6,053 nucleotides of DNA from JBBDXS01 sp964418365. Lineage in GTDB: Bacteria > Chloroflexota > Dehalococcoidia > DSTF01 > RBG-16-68-14. Of the stretch, positions 1 through 5,796 are shown piece after piece (the first letter of the stretch is position 1; the number at the start of each line of letters is the position of its first letter). The position numbers were made by a program, and so were the translations under genes. Under the pieces are notes generated by a model, which made no database searches, was not told the DNA's origin, and saw nothing but the letters and a program-made list of their open reading frames with translations. The DNA lies in contig CAYQLM010000131.1 of assembly GCA_964418365.1 (NCBI GenBank), positions 1-6,053 of the forward strand. Reading direction: 5' to 3'.

Positions 1-425
1 AGCTCTCCGTGCTGAGAGCATGTCGCAGGGTGCTGAAGCCGGGCGGCCGGATCGCTTACTTTAACATCTTCATCGCGCCGGGCGCGACGCCGGAAGAGCG
101 GCGTCCATTCGTGCAAGAGCAGCCCGAGCTATTCAGCCGCGCGGAGCAGACCGCACTGCTGCGCAACGCGGGCTTCGCGCGCATCGTCGAAACGGACGTT
201 ACTGCTGAGTACCGGCGGACGCAGGCTGCGCTCTACGAGGCGAACGCCCGACGCGAGCGCGCTCTGCGGCGCGTTCGAGGAGACGAGGACTTCGAGAACA
301 GTCAACGCTTCCGCTTGCATCGGCTGCGTGGCATCGATGACGGCATCGTTCGCCGGTCGCTGTTCGTAGCGCAGCGGCCGGGCTCTACTCGAGCACGCGG
401 GCGCCCTCCGCGCTCGGCTCCGTGA
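1..425 (+). CDS. Class I SAM-dependent methyltransferase, C-terminal part (5' end outside window)
   Basis: The frame is open from the window edge, and the GTG at 9 is probably internal, so this is the C-terminal part of a longer protein. The clearest signal is ACRRVLKPGGRIAYF, the loop and strand that follow motif III in class I (methyltransferase type 11) Rossmann enzymes. Further on, LLRNAGFARIVETDVT matches the usual late 'aGF..v...d' strand. The N-terminal SAM-binding GxGxG motif lies outside the window, so neither substrate nor exact subfamily can be named. The expected domain end is near RRSLFVAQRP. The last 14 or so residues are an Arg/Pro-rich tail read through the end of the convergent thrB gene, with a 41-bp overlap. 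No terminator is visible between the two genes. Confidence 0.8.
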   Translation, partial: LSVLRACRRVLKPGGRIAYFNIFIAPGATPEERRPFVQEQPELFSRAEQTALLRNAGFARIVETDVTAEYRRTQAALYEANARRERALRRVRGDEDFENSQRFRLHRLRGIDDGIVRRSLFVAQRPGSTRARGRPPRSAP

Positions 426-1260
426 CCACCGTTCGCGCGCTGTAGCCGCGCGCGATGGCGGCCTGCTGCATCAGCCGCGCGACGCGCTCTTCGTCCGCCG
501 TCGCCAGCGCAGCGATCGTGGAACCGCTGCCCGAGAGGTAGGCCGCGTGCGCGCCGCCTTCCTTCGCCGCGTCGAAGATGTCGAAGAGCGCGGGGAAGAT
601 CTGGGCGCGCGCGGGCTGGTGCAGCCTGTCCTGCGTCGCGGCGTCGAGCAGCTCCCAGCGCCCCTGCGCGAGCGCGGCGACGAGCAGCGCGGCGCGCCCG
701 ACGTTGAAGACGGCGTCGTCGCGCGAAAGTCTCGACGGCAGCTTCTTGCGGCTCTGCTGTGTCGGCATCTCGAGGTCGGGGATGAGCAGGACGACCTTCA
801 GTCCCGGCGCGAGCGGAACTGCCAGATGACGCCAGGCAGCGCCGTCGCGGACGACGACCTCCAGGCCGCCGAAGAGCGCCGGCGCGATGTTATCGGCGTG
901 GCCTTCCAGCGCCGCGCCGAGGGCGAGCAAGTCATCGTCCGAGAGTGGCGCGCCCATGAGCGCGTTCGCGCCGACGATGCCCGCGGCGCGCGCGGCGGCG
1001 CTCGCACCGAGGCCTCTGGCGACGGGGAGCCCTCGGTCCCAGGAGGCGGACAGCTCCTTCGGCTCGGGACGGCCGGCTGCGCGGTACGCCGCGCGAGCGG
1101 CGGCGGTGATCATCGCTTCGATGGATTGGGACGGCTCGCCCGGAGTGTCGATCGACAACGTGACCTGTGCCGAGAGCTGCAGCGCCAGGCCGAGGCAGTC
1201 GAACCCCGAGCCGAGGTTGGCGCTGGTGGCGGGGACGCGGACCGTAACGTGATTACTCAT
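385..1260 (-). CDS. thrB: Homoserine kinase (GHMP kinase family)
   Basis: This 291-residue protein has the usual length for ThrB, which phosphorylates homoserine with ATP in the cytoplasm, the step before threonine synthase. It opens with VRVPATSANLGSGFDCLGLAL (residues 7-27), the homoserine kinase N-terminus, which supports the ATG at 1260. The GHMP ATP-binding loop is PVARGLGASAAA at 79-90; the usual reading is GLGSSAA, so the first Ser of the pair is Ala here. EGHADNIAPALFGG (119-132) is strongly ThrB-like. The C-terminal GHMP motif reads LSGSGSTIAAL. It is the last gene of the leftward run, 51 bp after gmk. No Shine-Dalgarno sequence precedes the ATG; a double palindrome ends four bases before it. 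No thrC or hom lies in the window. Identification is firm. Confidence 0.96.
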   Translation of the reverse strand: MSNHVTVRVPATSANLGSGFDCLGLALQLSAQVTLSIDTPGEPSQSIEAMITAAARAAYRAAGRPEPKELSASWDRGLPVARGLGASAAARAAGIVGANALMGAPLSDDDLLALGAALEGHADNIAPALFGGLEVVVRDGAAWRHLAVPLAPGLKVVLLIPDLEMPTQQSRKKLPSRLSRDDAVFNVGRAALLVAALAQGRWELLDAATQDRLHQPARAQIFPALFDIFDAAKEGGAHAAYLSGSGSTIAALATADEERVARLMQQAAIARGYSARTVVTEPSAEGARVLE

Positions 1261-1264
1261 GTGT

Positions 1265-1297
1265 GACAGGCTTTAGCCTGTCGGGCTGAAGCCCGAC
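1265..1297. repeat. Tandem double palindrome between gmk and thrB
   Basis: Two perfect 8-bp-stem palindromes stand head to tail: GACAGGCTTTAGCCTGTC (1265-1282) and GTCGGGCTGAAGCCCGAC (1280-1297), sharing the GTC at 1280-1282. They can also be read as two diverged 15-bp units (10 of 15 identical), each with a GGCTNNAGCC core, followed by GAC. On the - strand the element ends four bases before the thrB ATG and fills the space where a ribosome binding site would lie. There is no T-run after it on that strand, so an intrinsic terminator is unlikely. It resembles dispersed intergenic palindromic (REP-like) elements, but copy number cannot be judged from this window. Confidence 0.85.
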
Positions 1298-1311
1298 CCG
1301 CAGATGGATGG

Positions 1312-1917
1312 TCATAGCCTCACCGGCCTTCGATCTGCGCGTGTGCGCTCAGCGGCCAAGATCTCCAGGACGCGGTCGACGGTCTGATCTAGCTCATCTC
1401 GCTCGTTAACGATGACGTAGTCGAAACGCGATTGTTGTTCGAGCTCACGCGCGGCGGCGTCGAGGCGGCGTTTGATGACGGGGCCGTCGTCGAGGCCGCG
1501 CGAGCGCAGGCGCGCCTCCAGCTCCTGAATGGACGGCGGCGCGAGGAAGATGAGCAACGCGTCCGGCACGAGGCGCTTGATCGTCGCGGCGCCCTGCACG
1601 TCGACGCGCATGATGACGTCCTTTCCGGCGGCGAGCGCTTCGATCACCTGCGCTTTTGGCACGCCGTAACGATAGCCGTAGACCTGCGCATGTTCCAGCA
1701 GGCCGTCCTCCGCCAGGAGCCGGGCGAACTCCTCTTCGCTGACGAAGCTGAGGAAGGCGTGGTCGTCTGGCCTCACCTCACGCCGGGGGCGCGTCGTGGC
1801 CGTGACGGTGAAGTGCGCGGGTACGCCTCGCTCTCGCAGGCGGGCGAGGACGGCGTCCTTGCCGACACCGGAGGGGCCGGAGATGACGACGAGGAGCGGC
1901 GCGCCGCCGCTACTCAC
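1312..1917 (-). CDS. gmk: Guanylate kinase
   Basis: This 201-residue protein matches the length of Gmk, which converts GMP and ATP to GDP and ADP. The P-loop SGPSGVGKDAV occupies residues 13-23. Its last position is Asp21 where the Walker A consensus has Ser or Thr. The GMP-binding region follows: TATTRPRREV (39-48), then DDHAF where most homologues have a Tyr-containing segment. LLEHAQVYGYRYGVP (73-87) and VDVQGAATI (105-113) correspond to the family's FLEHAxVxGNxYGT and DxQGA motifs. The Arg-rich lid RLRSRGLDDGPVIKRRL follows near 137-153. The start is a GTG at 1917, close before the P-loop as in the family, and it overlaps the end of remA by 8 bp. Pairing with remA is a recognised gene neighbourhood; rpoZ, often next, is absent here. 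Confidence 0.96.
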   Translation of the reverse strand: MSSGGAPLLVVISGPSGVGKDAVLARLRERGVPAHFTVTATTRPRREVRPDDHAFLSFVSEEEFARLLAEDGLLEHAQVYGYRYGVPKAQVIEALAAGKDVIMRVDVQGAATIKRLVPDALLIFLAPPSIQELEARLRSRGLDDGPVIKRRLDAAARELEQQSRFDYVIVNERDELDQTVDRVLEILAAERTRADRRPVRL

Positions 1918-2179
1918 CCTCCCCCTCGATGCCGCGCGCCCGGTTGCGCACGCGCCCCTCGATCGTCTCCGGCGTGATCGCTGCCAGCACGACGGAGCCG
2001 TTGTCCATGAAGAGCACGGCTTTTGTCCGGCGCCCGCTCGTCATATCGATCGTCGCGCCCTTCGTGCGGCCTTCATGGATGAGCCGCTTGATGGGCGCCG
2101 AGCCGGGCGCTGCGACCCCCACGAGCTGGTTCGCTGAGACGTAGTTGCCGAAGCCGATGTGGATGAGCTCCGTCGCCAT
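1910..2179 (-). CDS. remA: RemA/DUF370 family extracellular-matrix regulatory protein
   Basis: This 89-residue protein matches the RemA (DUF370) family along its length: LIHIGFGNYVSANQLV (5-20), PGSAPIKRLI (25-34), IDMTSGRRTKAVLFMDN (44-60) and VVLAAITPETI. In Bacillus subtilis RemA is a small DNA-binding protein that activates biofilm-matrix and osmoprotection genes. Arg50 and Arg51, which align with its DNA-contacting arginines, are kept, as is Pro29. Position 18 is Gln where B. subtilis has Arg. The function in this organism is unknown; outside Firmicutes the family is usually seen beside gmk, as here. The ATG at 2179 has a strong Shine-Dalgarno. The C-terminal tail (GIEGEGE) is acidic and is coded by the bases that also serve as the gmk ribosome binding site. 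Confidence 0.92.
   Translation of the reverse strand: MATELIHIGFGNYVSANQLVGVAAPGSAPIKRLIHEGRTKGATIDMTSGRRTKAVLFMDNGSVVLAAITPETIEGRVRNRARGIEGEGE
1918..1927 (-). promoter_or_regulatory. Ribosome binding site of gmk
   Basis: The - strand reads GAGGGGGAGG directly against the GTG start, with the first GAGG six bases upstream. It lies inside the last codons of remA and supports the GTG at 1917 as the gmk start, suggesting translational coupling with remA. Confidence 0.6.
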
Positions 2180-2185
2180 GGTGTG

Positions 2186-2191
2186 CCTCCT
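2186..2191 (-). promoter_or_regulatory. Ribosome binding site of remA
   Basis: A perfect AGGAGG on the - strand lies six bases before the remA ATG, in the 26-bp gap after aroA. It is the strongest Shine-Dalgarno in the window and fixes the remA start. Confidence 0.8.
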
Positions 2192-2205
2192 GCTTCTTGC
2201 ATTCC

Positions 2206-3519
2206 TCAGGCACCTCTCCCCGGCTCCCCCAGTTGCTGCACGTGCCGCCAGAACGCTGGATACGAGACCGCCACCGATTCCGCGTCTTCGATCACCGTCT
2301 CACCGTCCGCGAGCAAGCCCGCTATCGCCAGCGCCATCGTCAGCCGGTGATCTCCCCCACCGGTGACGCGCGCCCCTCGCAGCGGCTTACCACCCTCGAT
2401 CGCGAAGCCCTCCGGCCGCTCTTCGATCGCGACGCCGAGCTTGCGTAGCTGGATCGCGAGCGTTGTGATGCGGTCCGATTCCTTCTCGCGTAGCTCTCCC
2501 GCGTCACGTACGACAGTCGTGCCGTGAGCGATTGCTGCAGCGACGGCTAACACCGGCACCTCATCGAGGAGGCGGGGAAACATCGCGCCGCTCACCTCGG
2601 TTCCCTCCAGCCCGGCGCTGCGGATGTGCAGATCAGCCACCGGCTCCTCTCCCACCATGCGCTCCTCCAGGATCTCGATATTAGCGCCCATGTTGACGAG
2701 GACGTCAAGTATGCCGGTGCGGGTGGGATTGACGCCGACGCCGGTCAGGAGCAACTCCGCATTCGGGTGGGCGGCCGCTGCGACGAGCCAGAAGGCGGCC
2801 GAGCTGACGTCGCCGGGCACGTCGAGGTCGGCGGGCGACAGCTTCGACGGCGGCGTGAGCCTCACGCAGGGCCCTTCGCGCCGGACGTCAGCGCCCATCG
2901 CGTGGAGCAGGCGCTCCGTGTGGTCGCGGGTGGGCGCGGCTTCCTCGACCTCAGTGGGGCCTTCCGCGAAGAGGCCGGCGAGGAGCGTGGCCGACTTGAT
3001 CTGCGCGCGCGTCACCGGCCCGTAGCGGATGCCCCTCAGCCCTCCGCCGTGGATGACGAGCGGCGGCAGCCGATCGCCGTCGCGAGCGCTGAGCTGCGCG
3101 CCCATGCGCCGGAGCGGATCGATGAGCTGAGTCACAGGCCGGGAGCGCAGCGAAGCGTCGCCGGTGAGGACCGACGTGAACGGCTGGCCGGCGAGCACAC
3201 CGCCAAGCAAGTTCAGCGTCGTGCCGGAGTTCTGGCAGTCGAGCACGTCATCGGGCTCGTGCAGGCCGCGGAGGCCGGCCCCTTCGATCTCGAGCGTGGC
3301 GACGCCTGGCTCTTCGTCTGACAGACGCCACTCGACACCCAGCGCGCGCAGGCAAGCGAGCGTCGCGAGGCAGTCGTCCGCGGTGAGAAAGCGTCGCACA
3401 CGCGAACGGCCCGAGGCGAGCGCCCCCAGCAGCGCCGCCCGGTGCGAGATCGACTTGTCGGGCGGCACCTGGATCGTGCCGCGCAGGACGGAAGGCCGCC
3501 GGACCGTTCGCTCCTTCAC
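2206..3519 (-). CDS. aroA: 3-phosphoshikimate 1-carboxyvinyltransferase (EPSP synthase)
   Basis: At 437 residues this has the normal length for EPSP synthase, which joins shikimate-3-phosphate and phosphoenolpyruvate in the shikimate pathway. Key segments in order are PPDKSISHR (19-27), NSGTT (97-101), LTGDASLRSRP (118-128), RAQIKSATLLAGL (171-183), RDHTE (198-202), VPGDVSSAAFW (234-244), NPTR (264-267), the catalytic-type Asp at LLDEVP (Asp319), REKESDR (344-350) and GGGDHR (387-392). RDHTE and NPTR are class II (CP4-like) motifs, whereas the class II GDKx and SAQxK motifs read PDKS and RAQIK. Arg171 replaces a Ser that binds the shikimate-3-phosphate phosphate in studied enzymes; Gln96 and Asn103 replace a usual Gly and Arg. 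The GTG start overlaps the tyrA stop by four bases and has AAGGA six bases upstream. Confidence 0.95.
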   Translation of the reverse strand: MKERTVRRPSVLRGTIQVPPDKSISHRAALLGALASGRSRVRRFLTADDCLATLACLRALGVEWRLSDEEPGVATLEIEGAGLRGLHEPDDVLDCQNSGTTLNLLGGVLAGQPFTSVLTGDASLRSRPVTQLIDPLRRMGAQLSARDGDRLPPLVIHGGGLRGIRYGPVTRAQIKSATLLAGLFAEGPTEVEEAAPTRDHTERLLHAMGADVRREGPCVRLTPPSKLSPADLDVPGDVSSAAFWLVAAAAHPNAELLLTGVGVNPTRTGILDVLVNMGANIEILEERMVGEEPVADLHIRSAGLEGTEVSGAMFPRLLDEVPVLAVAAAIAHGTTVVRDAGELREKESDRITTLAIQLRKLGVAIEERPEGFAIEGGKPLRGARVTGGGDHRLTMALAIAGLLADGETVIEDAESVAVSYPAFWRHVQQLGEPGRGA

Positions 3520-4538
3520 GACACGTCCTTGCTCGGCGGCTCTTCGGCGGGCCGCCGTTCCATCATCTGCTCTATCTCGGCGGCTCTATTCTGAGCGAAG
3601 TTCCAGATGGCCGATCCCATCAACGCCTTGGTTACGTTGAGCTTTTCTACATCCTCGCCGCCGCGCGGACGCTCCGGCGGCTTCTCCAGGAACGAGTCGC
3701 GCGCGGTCTGCACCTTGACGAGCTGCTTGTACAGCTCCTCCTGGCCTTCGCCCGCGGAGAGCAGCCCGCGATAGCGGCGCAGCTCGTCGATGTAGCGGTC
3801 CAGCCAGTGGAGGATGTTCTCGCGGTTTGTCAGGCTGATGTCGTGTCCGAGATCGGGGTTCGACGAACCCAGCCGCGTCGTGTCGCGGAAGCCGGGTCCG
3901 GCGAGCGCGGCCAGGTCCGGCCAGGCGGGGCTCTCCGCCGCCAGCGAGAAGAGCGCTGCGGCTGCGAGCAGCGGTACGTGGCTCACGGCGGCCAGGTAGC
4001 TGTCGTGTTCCTCCGCGTCGATGATCACCGGCTCGGCGCCGACAAGGCGCACCAAGTTCTCGACCGCGCTCACGGCGGCCTCTGACGCGCGCACGGACGG
4101 TATGACCGCCCACGGACGGCCCTGGAAGAGCGTGGCCTCGGCCGCGTCCAGGCCGGCCTTCTCCTTGCCGGCGATGGGATGTCCGCCCACGAAGCTCACG
4201 TTGTCGGGGAGGTACTCGTTCGCCCAGCGCATCACGTCGCGCTTCGTACTGGCTGTGTCCGTCACCACCGCCCCTTCGCTCAGCGCCGGCGCGATGTCCT
4301 TCATCGTTTGCTTCACCTGCGAGACCGGCGTCGCGATCACAACGACGGCCGCGTCCTCGACGGCGTCTTCGGGCAGGCGCGCGTCGAGATCGATCGCGCC
4401 GAGGCGCTTCGCGCGCCCGCCGACGCCCCACTCGCGGTCGTGCCCGACGATCTCCAGCGACTCGAGCTTCGCCGCCTTGAGGGCAAGCCCCAGCGAGCCG
4501 CCGATGAGTCCCAGGCCGATGATCGCGAGTCTCGGCAT
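3516..4538 (-). CDS. tyrA: Prephenate dehydrogenase
   Basis: The 340-residue protein should oxidise prephenate to 4-hydroxyphenylpyruvate with NAD(P), the committed step to tyrosine. The N-terminal Rossmann motif is GLGLIGGS (8-15), with an Asp at the end of the second strand (VGHD, Asp34) that favours NAD. Family motifs follow: TDTASTKRDV (93-102), FVGGHPIAGKE with His120 (116-126), AVSHVPLL with His187 (184-191), then GPGFRDTTRLGSSNP and DISLTNRENIL. Many homologues have SHxPH; here the second His is Leu. No ACT domain follows; instead there is an approximately 60-residue charged, probably helical tail. The frame is open upstream to an ATG at 4598, but the ATG at 4538 is preferred because the Rossmann fold starts right after it and a good ribosome binding site precedes it. 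It lies ten bases after the HD gene. Confidence 0.93.
   Translation of the reverse strand: MPRLAIIGLGLIGGSLGLALKAAKLESLEIVGHDREWGVGGRAKRLGAIDLDARLPEDAVEDAAVVVIATPVSQVKQTMKDIAPALSEGAVVTDTASTKRDVMRWANEYLPDNVSFVGGHPIAGKEKAGLDAAEATLFQGRPWAVIPSVRASEAAVSAVENLVRLVGAEPVIIDAEEHDSYLAAVSHVPLLAAAALFSLAAESPAWPDLAALAGPGFRDTTRLGSSNPDLGHDISLTNRENILHWLDRYIDELRRYRGLLSAGEGQEELYKQLVKVQTARDSFLEKPPERPRGGEDVEKLNVTKALMGSAIWNFAQNRAAEIEQMMERRPAEEPPSKDVS
3526..3530 (-). promoter_or_regulatory. Ribosome binding site of aroA
   Basis: AAGGA on the - strand stands six bases before the GTG at 3519, inside the last codons of tyrA. It supports the GTG start and coupled translation through the 4-bp GTGA overlap. Confidence 0.55.
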
Positions 4539-4545
4539 CGCGTTT

Positions 4546-4551
4546 CTCCTA
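4546..4551 (-). promoter_or_regulatory. Ribosome binding site of tyrA overlapping the HD gene stop codon
   Basis: The - strand reads TAGGAG; its TAG is the stop codon of the upstream HD gene. AGGAG lies seven bases before the ATG at 4538. This decides the tyrA start against the in-frame upstream ATG at 4598. Confidence 0.75.
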
Positions 4552-5043
4552 CGAGGCGTCGTCCGCAGCGTGCAGTGCAGCGAGCGCAGGATCGTCATCG
4601 CCGCGGATGAGCGCCACGGTGCGCTCGCTGCAGCCGGCCGCGCGCGCGAGCTGCGCGCCGAGCGCTTCGTGGTGCAAACAACGGTACATCACCGCGCGCC
4701 AGCTCGCGCCGTCGCCCGTCCGGGCGACGCGGCGCAACAGCGCCGGCGCGGCGGCGTCCAGCAGCACAAAGGCGACGCGGTGCCACAGCGCGATCTCCCC
4801 CTTGCCGCAGTCGTGCAGCAGCGCGGCAGCGAGTAGATCGCTGTCATCGTGCCTGTCGGTGCGCAGGCGGCGGTAGACATCGAGGCAGTGCTGCCTATCG
4901 CGCAGCGTCATCGCGTCGAACAGAGCATGCGCGGGTTCTGGCGAGAGCGCTAGCGCTTCGCCGCGGAGCGCCGGGTCGACGCGCGGCCGGAGCGAGCCAA
5001 CGAACTGGCGGCTGCGGTGCAGCGGGCGAGGCGTCGCGCGCAT
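4549..5043 (-). CDS. Small HD-domain protein of unknown function
   Basis: This 164-residue protein carries an HD-type metal-dependent phosphohydrolase signature: RDRQHCLDVYRRL with His52, then DLLAAALLHDCGKG with His77-Asp78 and Lys81, a later His-His pair in CLHHEALGAQLA, and acidic residues in GDDDP near 149-152 that could supply the last metal ligand. HD proteins of this kind often hydrolyse phosphate esters of nucleotides, but nothing here identifies the substrate. The first 45 residues are basic and then helical (RQFVGSLRPRVDPALRGEALAL), before the HD helices. The ATG at 5043 comes one base after the protease stop codon and has no clear Shine-Dalgarno, so translation is probably coupled. 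The chosen start keeps the whole N-terminal helix; a later start is possible. Confidence 0.8.
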   Translation of the reverse strand: MRATPRPLHRSRQFVGSLRPRVDPALRGEALALSPEPAHALFDAMTLRDRQHCLDVYRRLRTDRHDDSDLLAAALLHDCGKGEIALWHRVAFVLLDAAAPALLRRVARTGDGASWRAVMYRCLHHEALGAQLARAAGCSERTVALIRGDDDPALAALHAADDAS

Positions 5044-5044
5044 G

Positions 5045-5752
5045 TTAGTAGCGTACCCCGGTGAGCGTGCCGCTGATGCGCTGGCCGACCGGCTGCACGA
5101 TGCTGCCGAAGACGTTGATGCCGATCGCCGGCCCGAGGAAGAAGATCGCCATCAGGATGAACATGCCGTACGGCTCCAGCCGCATCAGCGGCCGGGCGAG
5201 CTCGATGGGCAGGACGCCCGTCCAGATGCGGAAGCCGTCGAGCGGCGCCAGCGGCAGGAAGTTGAAGACGGCGAGGATGCAGTTGATCCAGATCGCTGCG
5301 CCCAGGAACAGACCGAAGTAGTCCTGCATGTCCCAGCCCGTCGTGCGGAAGCTGCTCAGGAAGGGGTCGTGCCAGGTGGCCCAGCCGGCGCGGATCGGGA
5401 TCGCCATCACGGCGGCGACCAGCAGGTTCGAGAGCGGGCCGGCGGCGGCCGTGATCGCCATGCCGGCGCGCGGCTCGATGCGCATGTTGTAGGGGTTGAC
5501 CGGCGTCGGCTTGCCCCAGCCGAAGCCGGCGATGAAGAGCAGGAACGTCCCGAGCGGGTCGAGGTGGGCCAGGGGGTTGAGGGTGAGCCGGCCTCGCTGC
5601 TGGGCGGTGTGATCGCCCAGCAGGAACGCGCTCAGCGCGTGGCAGAACTCGTGGAAGGCGATGCCCAGCACGAGCGCGGCGGTGACGGCGCCGGCGAACG
5701 CGAGGAAGACCGCGAAGCTGATGCGGAGGAGATCGGCGTAGTAGAAGAACAT
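5045..5752 (-). CDS. M50 family (site-2 protease-like) membrane metalloprotease
   Basis: This 235-residue, very hydrophobic protein matches the compact group of M50 zinc peptidases. The zinc motif HEFCH lies at residues 34-38 within the first membrane segment. It is followed by RLTLNPLAHLDPLGTFLLF (55-73) and GFGWGKPTPVNPYN (76-89), both hallmarks of this subfamily. NFLPLAPLDGFRI (164-176) supplies the third zinc ligand, Asp172. About five membrane segments are visible, near 12-33, 66-80, 97-120, 145-166 and 192-214. No PDZ or CBS domain is present. The active site is complete, so intramembrane proteolysis is expected, but no substrate such as an anti-sigma factor is encoded nearby. It is the first gene of the leftward run, and only a weak GAGG lies 11 bases before its ATG. 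Confidence 0.9.
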   Translation of the reverse strand: MFFYYADLLRISFAVFLAFAGAVTAALVLGIAFHEFCHALSAFLLGDHTAQQRGRLTLNPLAHLDPLGTFLLFIAGFGWGKPTPVNPYNMRIEPRAGMAITAAAGPLSNLLVAAVMAIPIRAGWATWHDPFLSSFRTTGWDMQDYFGLFLGAAIWINCILAVFNFLPLAPLDGFRIWTGVLPIELARPLMRLEPYGMFILMAIFFLGPAIGINVFGSIVQPVGQRISGTLTGVRY

Positions 5753-5782
5753 CGCGGGGTGCGCCTCACGGTCGGTTAGGCA

Positions 5783-5788
5783 AGTATA
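5783..5788 (-). promoter_or_regulatory. Possible -10 element for the leftward gene run
   Basis: TATACT on the - strand matches the -10 consensus at five of six bases and lies about 30 bases before the M50 protease ATG. No convincing -35 hexamer is seen 16-18 bases upstream, where the repeat region begins. This is a weak call resting mainly on position, as the only intergenic space upstream of the run. Confidence 0.3.
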
Positions 5789-5796
5789 GCGAGTCT

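Noticed and set aside
547..1266. Long + strand open frame (239 codons) opposite thrB
   Set aside because: It is antisense to a clearly identified gene, rich in Arg/Ala/Gly with no recognisable domain, as expected from high-GC codon use opposite a real gene.
1265..1297. Intrinsic terminator after gmk
   Set aside because: The hairpins are strong, but no U-run follows on the - strand and thrB starts four bases later; on the + strand there is no gene needing termination here.
3586..4431. 281-codon - strand open frame within tyrA in another frame
   Set aside because: It is an Arg/Gly-rich out-of-frame shadow of tyrA, which itself has every family motif.
4539..4598. Upstream ATG (4598) as the tyrA start, giving a 360-residue protein
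   Set aside because: The extra 20 residues are Arg/Thr-rich, overlap the HD gene and are unlike the family, while the ATG at 4538 has AGGAG seven bases upstream and immediately precedes the Rossmann fold.
4021..4836. 271-codon + strand open frame opposite tyrA and the HD gene
   Set aside because: It crosses two well-supported - strand genes, has low-complexity Arg/Ala/Ser composition and lacks a ribosome binding site or known motif.
5042..5779. 245-codon + strand open frame opposite the M50 protease
   Set aside because: Its Asp/Glu/Arg/Val/Gln-rich composition is the mirror of hydrophobic membrane codons on the other strand; there is no domain and the opposite gene is certain.
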